Shown piece by piece: positions 8,291 to 16,539 of a DNA stretch of 64,000 nucleotides. The stretch comes from Lihuaxuella thermophila (GTDB taxonomy: Bacteria; Bacillota; Bacilli; Thermoactinomycetales; Thermoactinomycetaceae). Under the pieces are notes generated by a model, which worked only from the letters and a program-made list of their open reading frames with translations, was not told the DNA's origin and ran no database searches. Position 1 is the first letter of the stretch. Each line of letters opens with the position of its first letter. Location: assembly GCF_900110165.1 (NCBI RefSeq), contig NZ_FOCQ01000002.1:290501-354500 (forward strand). The letters are read 5' to 3'. The position numbers and the translations under genes were made by a program.

Positions 8291-8404
8291 TTATTTAAAC
8301 AGATCCAGAATATTGTTCAGAATCTCCAATACCAATACTACGACACCTAAGATGGTTGCCAAAGCCATCTTATTTTGTTTTTTTCGGACTCTTTTGGCAG
8401 CCAT
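8291..8404 (-). CDS. 37-residue single-span peptide
   Basis: Starts MAAKRVRKKQNKMALATILG and continues as a hydrophobic helix VVVLVLEILNNILDLF. AGGAG lies nine bases before the ATG at 8404. A very basic N-terminus followed by one membrane helix resembles small membrane regulators and some type I toxins, but it matches none I can name. It converges with the acyltransferase gene. The reading frame is open further upstream but without a ribosome site. Confidence 0.4.
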   Translation of the reverse strand: MAAKRVRKKQNKMALATILGVVVLVLEILNNILDLFK

Positions 8405-8758
8405 GTTCCACAACTCCTCTCGAGATGTAAGTAGTAATCCTATTGTTTGCAAGAATATTTCCGGGAATGCATCAGATCGGATTGAAGAAATTGGCATCTG
8501 TCGCTGAAGGGAAGAGAGGTATTCATAATTTAAAAAATTGGATGTATTAATCATTTATATAAATTGCAGTTAACCGGGAGGTGATTGTATAAGTGTATCG
8601 AATACAAATGTACGATGATCCATCCTTTAGGAGATTAAAACGTTTGCGCAGATGTGTGCTGATGCGAAACTCTTGGAAGAGCAGGTTGATCCCGTCTGTC
8701 TGGCAAATGGAGTCAAACAGGAATAGGTCGAATGCCTCGGATGAAGGGGATGAGAGTG
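8405..8758. other. region between the small peptide and the GNAT gene
   Basis: Contains a doubtful 62-codon ORF at 8593-8781 (+) starting GTG with GGGAGGTG nine bases upstream; the product is basic then acidic with no family features and overlaps the next gene's start. It may be a leader peptide, but this is not shown. Confidence 0.3.
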
Positions 8759-9901
8759 ATGCTGGAGATCCGCCCGGTTGAGGTGGGAGAATTACCGCAA
8801 GCAAAGGCGCTTGCCGATCAAACGTTTCGCGATTGGGAACAGAAGTCCATGGCGGACGGGTTTCCCCATATATTTTCTGATACACTCGCGGGACAATCAT
8901 TTGCTGCATTTGAGGACGGAAAAATGGTCACTTTCCTCGGACTGGTTCCCTCTGTGATTTGCGTGGGCCGGGCGAGATTATCCGTGTACTCTTTGGGGTC
9001 GGTGTGTACGCATCCGGATTACCGCGGAAGGGGATATGCAAGTAAAGTATTGGAAAAAGTTTTGGCTCATGTGGAGGGAGCAGGTGCATCCCTGCTATTG
9101 GTGTCAGGAACGGGCCCCCTGTATACCAGGGCCAATTGCCACCTCTTTGGCGATGTTTTTCGGTTTGTAATAAAACCGGATTCAGCCGAATCGCTCTTCA
9201 GCCAACATGTCAGGGATGATGTGCAAGTCCGTGAATGGAAACCTGTCGACTGGCTGAAGATCGCGGGTGCAGCCGCGCGAAGGACAACGCGTTATGAGCA
9301 AAGCGTCTGGGATTTGGCGATGTTGGTTCGAGCAGAAGCGTATGCAAGTTGCGTCAAATTGCGCCACAAAGTATTGGTAGCTGAGCGGGAAGGTGAATTA
9401 GAGGGGTTTGTGGTTGTGGGCGTTCCTCACCGGGATGGAAAGAAACACCCGCCGACAGCCTTCGAATGGGCCGGTTCTCCCGAAGTGGTGGGAATGCTGT
9501 TGGCAGCAGCAGTCGAGCGCTATCACCTCCAGCAGTTGGAAGTCCCCGTTCCGTGGCACGAGCAAGCGTTGATCCGCTCTTTGGAGTCATACGAGGTGAA
9601 AAGGGAAAGGAATTTGGGGACAGTGAACATCATTCACCCCGAGAGGCTGATTGCTCAATTGCGGCCGTATTTGCGGGAAAAAGACGGGGAGCTGGAATGT
9701 CAATTTTCCGTCAGATTCCTGGAAACCGGCCGGACCCAAATCCGGTTGGGAAAGGAAAGCGGCGTACTGGATTCAGCTGAACTGGTCTCTCTTGTCTTCG
9801 ATCCTGAACCGAAGATCCGACTGGACAGCCATTTTAAACATCTGTTAGCGCAACTGTTTCCCATTCCTTTTCCCTATACCGGAGGGCTTAACTACGTGTG
9901 A
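8759..9901 (+). CDS. GNAT-family N-acetyltransferase
   Basis: A 380-residue protein with a GNAT fold in the first half: RPVEVGELPQAKALADQTF at the start, then VYSLGSVCTHPDYRGRGYAS near residue 75-95, containing the acetyl-CoA pyrophosphate loop (R/Q-x-x-G-x-G/A form RGRGYA). The second half is a longer extension ending SHFKHLLAQLFPIPFPYTGG, similar to the Eis-like or two-domain GNATs of Bacillales. The ATG at 8759 lies nine bases after AAGGGG. It acetylates an amine in the cytoplasm; the substrate is unknown. Monocistronic, followed by a terminator. Confidence 0.8.
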   Translation: MLEIRPVEVGELPQAKALADQTFRDWEQKSMADGFPHIFSDTLAGQSFAAFEDGKMVTFLGLVPSVICVGRARLSVYSLGSVCTHPDYRGRGYASKVLEKVLAHVEGAGASLLLVSGTGPLYTRANCHLFGDVFRFVIKPDSAESLFSQHVRDDVQVREWKPVDWLKIAGAAARRTTRYEQSVWDLAMLVRAEAYASCVKLRHKVLVAEREGELEGFVVVGVPHRDGKKHPPTAFEWAGSPEVVGMLLAAAVERYHLQQLEVPVPWHEQALIRSLESYEVKRERNLGTVNIIHPERLIAQLRPYLREKDGELECQFSVRFLETGRTQIRLGKESGVLDSAELVSLVFDPEPKIRLDSHFKHLLAQLFPIPFPYTGGLNYV

Positions 9902-10204
9902 ATGAGCAGTGCTTTCTTCGGAGAGGGAATTCTTCGTCAAAGAGAAGCCGATGGGAGGAGGAAAAGGATTCTCTTAACGGTGACGGAAAGAAGGCGGAAG
10001 ATCGTTTCCGCCTTACTTTTATTGGATCATTTGTGGATGTTCCGTTTGATACTCCTGTGCCGGAATGATCCGGGAGAAAAGTTCCATTCAGCAGAAGTCT
10101 GCTTTTCCGAAGGCGGGATTCAGTGTTATAAAATAATATCATATAAGGTTATCCGGTAGCTGAAACTCTTTGTAAAACATAGGTAATATTGGAGGATTCT
10201 CATC
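9902..10204. other. intergenic, terminator plus tetR leader
   Basis: Besides the terminator at 9991-10022, no gene. GGAGG precedes the tetR start. Confidence 0.5.
9991..10022 (+). terminator. terminator after the GNAT gene
   Basis: AAGGCGGAA pairs with TTCCGCCTT, then ACTTTTATT. Confidence 0.75.
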
Positions 10205-10807
10205 ATGCGTCATGAAAAAGTGGACGTCATCTTTCAAGCTGCAGTTCAAGTATTTGCCGAAAGCGGATTTGACCAGGCGAAGATGGACGATATCGCCCAG
10301 GCGGCCGGGGTGGCGAAGGGGACGATTTATTATCACTTTAAGAGCAAAGAAGAACTCTTTGTCGGGCTGATGAATGAAGGGATGAAAAGGCTGATCGACT
10401 GTGCCAGAAGGAGCATTGCTGTTCACGATTCACCGGCAGAGCAGCTGAAAGCTCTTCTGCACGCTCATGTCCATTTCTTTATTCAAAATGAGAAACTGGC
10501 TAAACTCGTTTTGAATGAAGCATTTGGCACAAAGGAGCGCCAACAGCAATTCCGGGCGAAGATCCGTGAGTATTTGAATCTGATTCAGGAAATATTGCAA
10601 AAAGGGATGGAAACCGGGGAGTTTCAGCTGGAGCATCCACAGGAAACGGCCAGTGCGGTTTTTGGGGCCGCCAGCGTGGTTGTCCTGCAGAAAATCTACA
10701 GTCTGGAGCAATATGGGACACAGGCATCAGTGGAAGCAAAGATTCCGGCAATGATCGACAGTTTGCAGCGAGTGTTCTTTAGCGGCTTGACAAATCACAA
10801 AACATGA
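10205..10807 (+). CDS. TetR/AcrR-family transcriptional repressor
   Basis: A 200-residue regulator. The N-terminal HTH is clear: DVIFQAAVQVFAESGFDQAK, MDDIAQAAGVAKGTIYYHFK and SKEELFVGLM at residues 5-55. The C-terminal ligand domain is helical, of the type seen in regulators of YhgE/Pip and efflux genes. Start at 10205 follows GGAGG. The gene directly precedes the YhgE/Pip gene with a promoter and a perfect 16-bp palindrome in between, so the neighbour is its likely target. The inducer is unknown, perhaps a membrane-active compound or fatty acid as in related FadR/YhgD-type proteins. Confidence 0.85.
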   Translation: MRHEKVDVIFQAAVQVFAESGFDQAKMDDIAQAAGVAKGTIYYHFKSKEELFVGLMNEGMKRLIDCARRSIAVHDSPAEQLKALLHAHVHFFIQNEKLAKLVLNEAFGTKERQQQFRAKIREYLNLIQEILQKGMETGEFQLEHPQETASAVFGAASVVVLQKIYSLEQYGTQASVEAKIPAMIDSLQRVFFSGLTNHKT

Positions 10808-10819
10808 TTCAAAAATCTC

Positions 10820-10847
10820 TTGCACAAAAAGAGAAGAGGTGTATAAT
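10820..10847 (+). promoter_or_regulatory. promoter of the YhgE/Pip gene
   Basis: TTGCAC, 16-bp spacer, TATAAT. Confidence 0.75.
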
Positions 10848-10855
10848 TATTTTTG

Positions 10856-10871
10856 AACTGACCAGTCAGTT
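10856..10871. promoter_or_regulatory. probable TetR operator
   Basis: AACTGACCAGTCAGTT: arms AACTGAC and GTCAGTT are perfect inverted repeats around CA. It covers the expected transcription start just after the -10 box, an arrangement that would block transcription when the upstream TetR protein binds. Confidence 0.7.
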
Positions 10872-10900
10872 TTATTTTTCGCGGAACGGAGGTGTGCGCG

Positions 10901-12961
10901 ATGAAAAAGGGTCCCATTGCCCAGTGGAGAGCCGTTTCGTACGACTTTCAGCAAATCTGGGCACATAAGCCAATGAGATTGGCTCTCGTGGGAGTCCTGT
11001 TGCTTCCCCTTGTCTACAGCTACATTTATCTCAAAGCTTTTTTCGATCCTTATGATAATATGAGATATTTGCCGGTCGCTGTGGTCAACGAAGATCAGGG
11101 GGCTGTTCAGGACGGGGAGCGCATCCATGTTGGGAATGATTTGGTCAGGGAACTTCATGAGGATTCCAAGTTGAAGTGGGAGTTTGTATCGCGCACTCAG
11201 ATGCAAAAGGGCCTTAAACAGGGAAGTTATTACGCGGGAATTGTGATTCCGCGCGATTTCTCCCGGAAAGCCGTTTCAGTGGACAGTCCCGCTCCATTAA
11301 AAGGCCAGTTGCAATATTATGTGAATGAAAGCAATAACTACCTTTCCGGGCGCATTGGGGAATCGATGATCCGCGAACTGGAAGACCAACTGGAACAGAA
11401 ATTGACTCATGTCTATGTCGATAAGATCTTCGAAAAGATACGACAGTCCGCCCGGGATCTCGCCCAAGCGGCTGATGGGGCGGAACAGCTGGCAAACGGT
11501 ACGGCGGAAGCAGCCCGAGGCAATCAAAAAGTGAAAGCGGGCGTGGATCAACTGCAAGACGGAATGGCCAGACTCCAAGCGGGGGCCGAGACGTTGAGCG
11601 ATTACCTCACCAGAATGAATGAAGAGCTGATCAAAGCGAAGAGGCAAACGGAGGAACCGCTGAACTGGCTGCTGCAAGCAAAAACCCACCTTCACCGGAT
11701 CAACCAGATCCTCCGGCAGATCGAAGGCGGGCAACCTCCGGTGCCCCCGACAAACCGCGACTCGGTGTTCGCCCGGGTTGAATCCATCGCACAAAACGCC
11801 CGTGAATCGCAAGCGATCAATCACCGGTCTGTCCGATTGATGCAGGAGTTAATCCAGGGCCACCCGGAACTGGCGGAAGATCCCCGGGCACAGCAGCTGG
11901 CATCTGCTTTGTCCAATAACGGGGAGCGGCAAAGCAGGATCAGGGATCAACTGGATCAGTTGAGGCGCGGTGATTTCAACAGGCCTGAGAACGTTCGGTT
12001 GCCGGACGTGAAAGAACTGGCTGCTTATACACAAAAAATGGAAGCTGATGTGGATCGTGCCATCAACAGCATCAAAAAAATGGATCAACTCATTCGGGCT
12101 ACAAGCGAAATGGCGAATGGAGCCGGAAGATTGGCGGAAGGTCAAAACGATGTGATCCGGGGTTTGAACAAGCTGGAAAACGGAGTGGTCCGGTTGCAAA
12201 CAGGGCTTGAGAAAATCCGGGACGGGCAATCCGAATTGGCCGACGGTTTAAGAGACGGGGTTCGGGATGCCGACAAGAGCCTGGCGAATGCGGACCAAAA
12301 GGCGGATACCATCACCGATTCTGTCCTGGTCAAACAAAAAAATCTGCACCCGGTGCCCAACTATGCAACCGGATTTGCCCCCTACTTTCTCTCCCTTTCC
12401 CTGTGGGTGGGAGCGATGATGTTGTATACCGTGATTGACTTGTATCAGGTACTGGATCAAAAACCGGGAAAAGAGCCGCTGACTCTTACCGCGGGCGCGA
12501 TCATCGGTGCGGCCCAGGCAGTCATATGTACAGCCGCTTTGGTTTGGGGGCTGGGCATTCACCCGGTATTGCCTGAATGGCTCTACTTGTTTACCATGGT
12601 CATGTCCTTTACCTTTATGGCCATCAATCAGATGCTGGTCGCGCTGTTAAAAAATGCGGGCCGATTTGTGGCCATCGTTTTGTTGATGCTGCAGCTCACT
12701 TCAAGTGGAGGCACTTATCCTCTTCCCCTCCTGCCGGAGTTTTTCCAAACCCTTCATCCGTATTTGCCGATGACCTATACGGTCCACGGTTTACGGGCTG
12801 CCCTATCAGGCGGGGATGTGGCGGCCGTGATGAAAGATATTTACATCCTGTTCGGATTTATGAGTGCAGCATATGTGGTGACACAGGTTTATCTCCGATG
12901 GTTGAAACCGTGGATGAGAAGAGTAAGTTTGCCTGTATGGCAAAAGAAAACAGCGGCGTAA
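10901..12961 (+). CDS. yhgE: YhgE/Pip-family membrane protein
   Basis: A 686-residue membrane protein of the YhgE/Pip (phage infection protein) family. ATG 10901 follows GGAGGTG at six bases. One helix near residues 20-40 (LALVGVLLLPLVYSYIYLKAF) is followed by a periplasm-side region with VAVVNEDQGA, then about 300 residues of coiled-coil-like sequence rich in Gln, Leu and repeats such as ANGAGRLAEGQNDVIRGLNK, and finally five or six helices from residue 480 (YATGFAPYFLSLSLWVGAMM). This is the usual plan of the family, related to ABC-2 permeases without an ATPase. In other Firmicutes members serve as phage receptors (Lactococcus Pip) or take part in secretion. Repression by the adjacent TetR is likely. 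Confidence 0.85.
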   Translation: MKKGPIAQWRAVSYDFQQIWAHKPMRLALVGVLLLPLVYSYIYLKAFFDPYDNMRYLPVAVVNEDQGAVQDGERIHVGNDLVRELHEDSKLKWEFVSRTQMQKGLKQGSYYAGIVIPRDFSRKAVSVDSPAPLKGQLQYYVNESNNYLSGRIGESMIRELEDQLEQKLTHVYVDKIFEKIRQSARDLAQAADGAEQLANGTAEAARGNQKVKAGVDQLQDGMARLQAGAETLSDYLTRMNEELIKAKRQTEEPLNWLLQAKTHLHRINQILRQIEGGQPPVPPTNRDSVFARVESIAQNARESQAINHRSVRLMQELIQGHPELAEDPRAQQLASALSNNGERQSRIRDQLDQLRRGDFNRPENVRLPDVKELAAYTQKMEADVDRAINSIKKMDQLIRATSEMANGAGRLAEGQNDVIRGLNKLENGVVRLQTGLEKIRDGQSELADGLRDGVRDADKSLANADQKADTITDSVLVKQKNLHPVPNYATGFAPYFLSLSLWVGAMMLYTVIDLYQVLDQKPGKEPLTLTAGAIIGAAQAVICTAALVWGLGIHPVLPEWLYLFTMVMSFTFMAINQMLVALLKNAGRFVAIVLLMLQLTSSGGTYPLPLLPEFFQTLHPYLPMTYTVHGLRAALSGGDVAAVMKDIYILFGFMSAAYVVTQVYLRWLKPWMRRVSLPVWQKKTAA

Positions 12962-12963
12962 AT

Positions 12964-13028
12964 AAGAGCCTTTGGCTGGTGGCGGACGGTGTGGACGCGT
13001 CCCGAAATCACCGGCAAGGCTCTTTTCT
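12964..13028 (+). terminator. long-stem terminator after yhgE
   Basis: AGAGCCTT...GCTGGTG pairs with CACCGGC-AAGGCTCT around a long loop, then TTTTC. Confidence 0.55.
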
Positions 13029-13076
13029 TTATAAAAAGGAAATACTTAACTCAATGAGTGTTTATTTGGAACTATT

Positions 13077-13097
13077 AAAACGTAATATTTCCGATTT
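13077..13097. promoter_or_regulatory. Zur box of the zinc uptake operon
   Basis: The 21-bp site agrees with 17 of the 20 defined positions of the Bacillus subtilis Zur consensus (a CGTAAT half, one free base, and a TT-CGATTT half). It overlaps the -35 element by three bases, so zinc-loaded Zur would block polymerase. Confidence 0.75.
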
Positions 13098-13123
13098 ACA
13101 AAAAGAATTTCCTCGGATATAAT
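13095..13123 (+). promoter_or_regulatory. promoter of znuA-znuC-znuB
   Basis: TTTACA, 17-bp spacer, TATAAT. Confidence 0.75.
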
Positions 13124-13176
13124 GGTTCAAGATGATAGGGTAAGCGGAATGTTTTATTTTTGGAGGTATATGGGAG

Positions 13177-14142
13177 ATGAAAAAGACGCTGTTGGTTTTG
13201 GCCGTTGCAGCCTTGACTTTTTCTGTACTGTTCACGGGTTGCAGCCCTGCTGTGACCGGGCCGAAAACGGAAGATGGAAAACTTGAGGTGATTGCCAGCC
13301 TTTATCCGCTGGAAGACTTCGCCAAAAAAATCGGCGGGGATCACGTGCGGGTTACCAACCTGGTCCCGCCGGGAACAGAACCGCATGATTTTGAATTATC
13401 GCCAAGGGATATGGCCACGCTGAGTGAGGCGGACGTCTTTATCTATAACGGTTCGGGGTTTGAAGCGTGGGCGGAGAAGGCGGTTGAATCTTTGGATCCC
13501 CAAAAAACGGTCATCGTAAACAGCACGGAGAACTTGGAGCTTTTGCCGGCGAGCGAACATGAAGAAGAACATGGATCGTCGGGAGAACATGGGCATGAGC
13601 ACGGCAATGAGGCGGTTGATCCCCATGTCTGGCTGGATCCCACCCATGCCAAGCAGCAAGCGCTTCGCATTCGTGATGCCCTGATCAAAAAAGACCCGAA
13701 GCATAAAGCCGAATATGAGAAAAATTATGCTGCTTTGGCGTCACAGCTGGATCAATTGGACCGCGAATTCATGGAAATGGTCAAAAAGGCTCCGAAGAAG
13801 GAATTTGTCGTCTCCCATGCCGCCTTCGGTTATTTGGCCAATCGCTACGGATTGAAGCAAATCGCCATTTCGGGTATCACCCCCTCGGACGAGCCCAGTC
13901 CCAAAGAGTTGCAGAAAATGATCGAAACGGTCCGACACCATCAAGTCCATGTGATTTTGTTTGAAACGCTGGTAAATCCCAATGTAGCCAAAGTGGTAAA
14001 AGATGAAGTCAACGCCGAAGCGCTGACGCTGAATCCGCTGGAAGGTTTGACAAAGGAGGAGGTCGCCCGGGGAGCCGATTATTTCTCGATCATGAGGCAA
14101 AATAAAGAGAATTTGGCCAAAGCTCTGGGCGTAGCAGGGTGA
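13177..14142 (+). CDS. znuA: zinc ABC transporter, substrate-binding lipoprotein
   Basis: A 321-residue lipoprotein of the cluster A-I metal-binding family. The signal peptide ends in the lipobox LFTGC with Cys22. Metal ligands typical of ZnuA/TroA are visible: EPHDFELS near residue 65, DPHVWLDPTH near 148, VSHAAFGYLA near 212 and a late acidic ligand. A His/Glu-rich loop (EHEEEHGSSGEHGHEHG, about residues 125-142) marks it as a zinc rather than manganese binder. It captures Zn2+ outside the membrane and hands it to ZnuB. GGAGGT precedes the ATG. Its stop overlaps the start of the ATPase gene. A Zur box precedes the promoter. Confidence 0.93.
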   Translation: MKKTLLVLAVAALTFSVLFTGCSPAVTGPKTEDGKLEVIASLYPLEDFAKKIGGDHVRVTNLVPPGTEPHDFELSPRDMATLSEADVFIYNGSGFEAWAEKAVESLDPQKTVIVNSTENLELLPASEHEEEHGSSGEHGHEHGNEAVDPHVWLDPTHAKQQALRIRDALIKKDPKHKAEYEKNYAALASQLDQLDREFMEMVKKAPKKEFVVSHAAFGYLANRYGLKQIAISGITPSDEPSPKELQKMIETVRHHQVHVILFETLVNPNVAKVVKDEVNAEALTLNPLEGLTKEEVARGADYFSIMRQNKENLAKALGVAG

Positions 14143-14900
14143 GCGAGAAAATCATTGAGATCAAGAATGTCCATTTTGCCTACGAACATCAAAAAGTGCT
14201 GGACGGTGTGGACCTGACGCTGCTCAAAGGGGAATTTCTCGGGATCATCGGTCCCAACGGCTCCGGGAAATCGACGCTTGTGAAGTTGATGTTGGGACTC
14301 CTCAAACCCCTGAAGGGGGAGATCACCTTATTTGGCGAGCCCGTCCGCCAATTCAAAACCCGTTCGCGCGTCGGCTATGTCTCGCAGAAATCGAACAGCT
14401 TTAACCGGGGATTCCCGGCGACCGTTCGAGAAGTTGTGGCCTCGGGCCTCTATGGAAGGCTGGGGCTGTTCCGACGCATGAAAAAAGCGGATTGGGAACG
14501 GGTCGATCAGGCGATTGAACAAGTGGGTTTATCCCCTTTTGCCGGCCGCAATATCGGGAAACTGTCAGGAGGCCAGCAGCAGCGGGCCTTTATTGCCAGG
14601 GCACTGGTAAGCGATCCCGATTTGCTGATCCTTGATGAGCCGACAGTGGGAATTGATGTGAAGTCCGTGGAGGAGTTCTACCAATTGCTGGCTGATCTTC
14701 ATCGCAACAAGGGCTTGTCTTTGGTTCTCGTCACTCATGATATCGGGGTTGTGACCACTTGCGTGGACCGGGTGGCTTGTCTGAATAAACGGCTGTTCTT
14801 TCACGGAGATTCCCAAGATTTCAGAGAGCATCAGCATGAGATCTTATCAGCGGCCTACGGGCATGAAATTCGGGTGATTGAACATCATCACCATGTATGA
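14139..14900 (+). CDS. znuC: zinc ABC transporter, ATP-binding protein
   Basis: A 253-residue ABC ATPase that powers the zinc importer. It starts at GTG 14139, overlapping the znuA stop (GTGA), which indicates coupled translation. Walker A is GPNGSGKST near residue 35, the Q-loop is VSQKSN, the signature is KLSGGQQQRAFIARAL near 140, Walker B is LLILDEPT and the H-loop is VLVTHDIG. The C-terminus ends in EHHHHV, a histidine cluster common in ZnuC proteins. A terminator-like hairpin lies between it and znuB. Confidence 0.93.
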   Translation: MSEKIIEIKNVHFAYEHQKVLDGVDLTLLKGEFLGIIGPNGSGKSTLVKLMLGLLKPLKGEITLFGEPVRQFKTRSRVGYVSQKSNSFNRGFPATVREVVASGLYGRLGLFRRMKKADWERVDQAIEQVGLSPFAGRNIGKLSGGQQQRAFIARALVSDPDLLILDEPTVGIDVKSVEEFYQLLADLHRNKGLSLVLVTHDIGVVTTCVDRVACLNKRLFFHGDSQDFREHQHEILSAAYGHEIRVIEHHHHV

Positions 14901-14926
14901 ACGGGAGAGTAAGGAAGAAGGAGGGA

Positions 14927-14952
14927 AGCGCCCGGGATGAGGCGCTCTTTTG
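14927..14952 (+). terminator. terminator-like hairpin between znuC and znuB
   Basis: AGCGCC pairs with GGCGCT around an eight-base loop, then CTTTTG. It sits directly before the znuB start and could lower distal expression or mask the znuB ribosome site. Confidence 0.45.
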
Positions 14953-15807
14953 CCTATGTTGGAGATTCTGTTTCGCTATGAATGGATGCAAAATGCCCTT
15001 TATGCCGGTGTGATTGTGGGACTGATCTCTCCCCTTGTCGGTGTTTATCTGGTAGTCAGACGGCTGTCTCTCATCGCGGAAGCCTTGTCCCATGTCACTT
15101 TGTCAGGGGTTGCGGCAGGCCTGCTCTTGCAAAAAGAACTTCCGTTGTTTCAGGCGGTGAACCCGCTTTATACAGGCATGGCATTTGCCGTGATCGGTTC
15201 CATGTTTGTAGAGAGAATCCGGCGGTTGTACCGGTCGTATCAGGAGTTGGCCATTCCGATTATCCTCTCGGGCGGAATCGGACTGGGCGTCGTTCTCATC
15301 AGCGCAGGCGACGGTTTTAATGTGGATATCGCCGGCTATCTGTTCGGGAGTATCCTGACTGTCGGAAAAGAAGAGTTGACGGCGATTCTGATGATCGGGG
15401 CGCTGGTTCTTCTCTTTTTCTTTTCTTTTTACAAAGAGATGTTTGCTCTCTCTTTTGATGAAGAAAACGCCGTGATCACCGGGATCCCCCGTCGCGTGGT
15501 CAACTTTTTGTTTATTCTCATTGTGGCCTTGGTCATCTCTGCCGCGATCCGGGTTGTGGGGATTTTGCTCGTTTCCGCTTTGATGACGATTCCGGTGGCG
15601 GCGAGCTTGCAATTTACGGCCAGCTTTCGCCAAACCATCGTGTGGTCGGTGCTGTTTTCAGAGCTCGCTGTCCTCAGCGGCCTGTTTGCCGCTTACTATC
15701 TGAACTGGGCATCCGGAGGAACCATTGTCCTGGTTTCCATTGCAATCTTGCTCTTGGTACTTTTGATCAAACGCATTCATTTCCTGTTCAGAAATCGCCA
15801 GGAATGA
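14950..15807 (+). CDS. znuB: zinc ABC transporter, permease
   Basis: A 285-residue permease of the ABC-3 family with about eight membrane helices; the start FRYEWMQNALYAGVIVGLIS and VYLVVRRLSLIAEALSHVTL near residue 35-55 (the coupling region) are characteristic. TTG 14950 is seven bases after GAGG; an ATG two codons on (14956) is an alternative. It forms the membrane channel for zinc with ZnuC. A hairpin overlaps its start region. The Zur gene follows 50 bp downstream, probably on the same transcript. Confidence 0.9.
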   Translation: MPMLEILFRYEWMQNALYAGVIVGLISPLVGVYLVVRRLSLIAEALSHVTLSGVAAGLLLQKELPLFQAVNPLYTGMAFAVIGSMFVERIRRLYRSYQELAIPIILSGGIGLGVVLISAGDGFNVDIAGYLFGSILTVGKEELTAILMIGALVLLFFFSFYKEMFALSFDEENAVITGIPRRVVNFLFILIVALVISAAIRVVGILLVSALMTIPVAASLQFTASFRQTIVWSVLFSELAVLSGLFAAYYLNWASGGTIVLVSIAILLLVLLIKRIHFLFRNRQE

Positions 15808-15857
15808 GGTAGAATACAGGTAAAATGAGCTTTTCTTATGTTCTGGGAGCGAGTTAT

Positions 15858-16295
15858 ATGGACTTGAAACAAGCACTCGATTTACTCAAAAAAAACGGAT
15901 ATAAATATACAGGCAAACGCGAGCGGATGGTGCATATATTTTCCGAACAGGGTCGTTACCTGACGGCCAAAGAAGTTCTGGACTACATGCAGAAAGATTA
16001 TCCGGGCCTCAGTTTTGACACGGTTTACCGCAATCTGGCCCTGTTTGAAGATCTGGGGATTATCGAAGGAACGGAATGGGACGGGGAAAGGCGGTACCGT
16101 TTTAACTGCGGGGGAAATTCCCATCATCACCATTTGATCTGCACGGAATGCGGACGCACCCGGACCATTCATGTCTGCCCCATGAACGCGATCTTAGGGA
16201 AACCGGATAATTTTGAAATTACCGGACATAAATTTGAGATCTACGGACGGTGCTCTGAGTGTATGGAGTCATCCTCCGTTTCCCCCTCCCACTGA
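15858..16295 (+). CDS. zur: Fur-family zinc uptake regulator
   Basis: A 145-residue Fur-family repressor. ATG 15858 is eight bases after GGGAG. The winged helix includes YTGKRERMVHIF, AKEVLDYMQKDYPGLSFDTV and YRNLALFEDLGI. The metal domain has RYRFNCGGNSHHHHLICTEC with the regulatory His cluster, and structural zinc Cys pairs CTEC and CSEC. With zinc bound it represses zinc uptake genes. Placement after znuACB and a Zur box before znuA make Zur much more likely than Fur or PerR. A terminator overlaps its final codons. Confidence 0.88.
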   Translation: MDLKQALDLLKKNGYKYTGKRERMVHIFSEQGRYLTAKEVLDYMQKDYPGLSFDTVYRNLALFEDLGIIEGTEWDGERRYRFNCGGNSHHHHLICTECGRTRTIHVCPMNAILGKPDNFEITGHKFEIYGRCSECMESSSVSPSH

Positions 16296-16309
16296 CGGGA
16301 GGGTTTTTT
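16284..16309 (+). terminator. terminator of the znu-zur operon
   Basis: CCCTCCC pairs with GGGAGGG, then T6; it overlaps the zur stop. Confidence 0.9.
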
Positions 16310-16539
16310 ATTTTATCATTAAATAAGATTGCTATTTTCATGGCAGGAATGTAAAGAGAATATCTATAATTAATTACTGGGATCGAATGGGAACGCGGAT
16401 GAGGCGAGCGGCTCTGCCATGACAAATTCAGCGGACTTCCATTCGGGGGAATGCAGGATTCGGTTCGTTCCATGGCTGAGGAGCGGGTTTCGCAAAATTA
16501 TTGACTATTTGGTCATTTTAATCGGAAGGATATCGTTTT

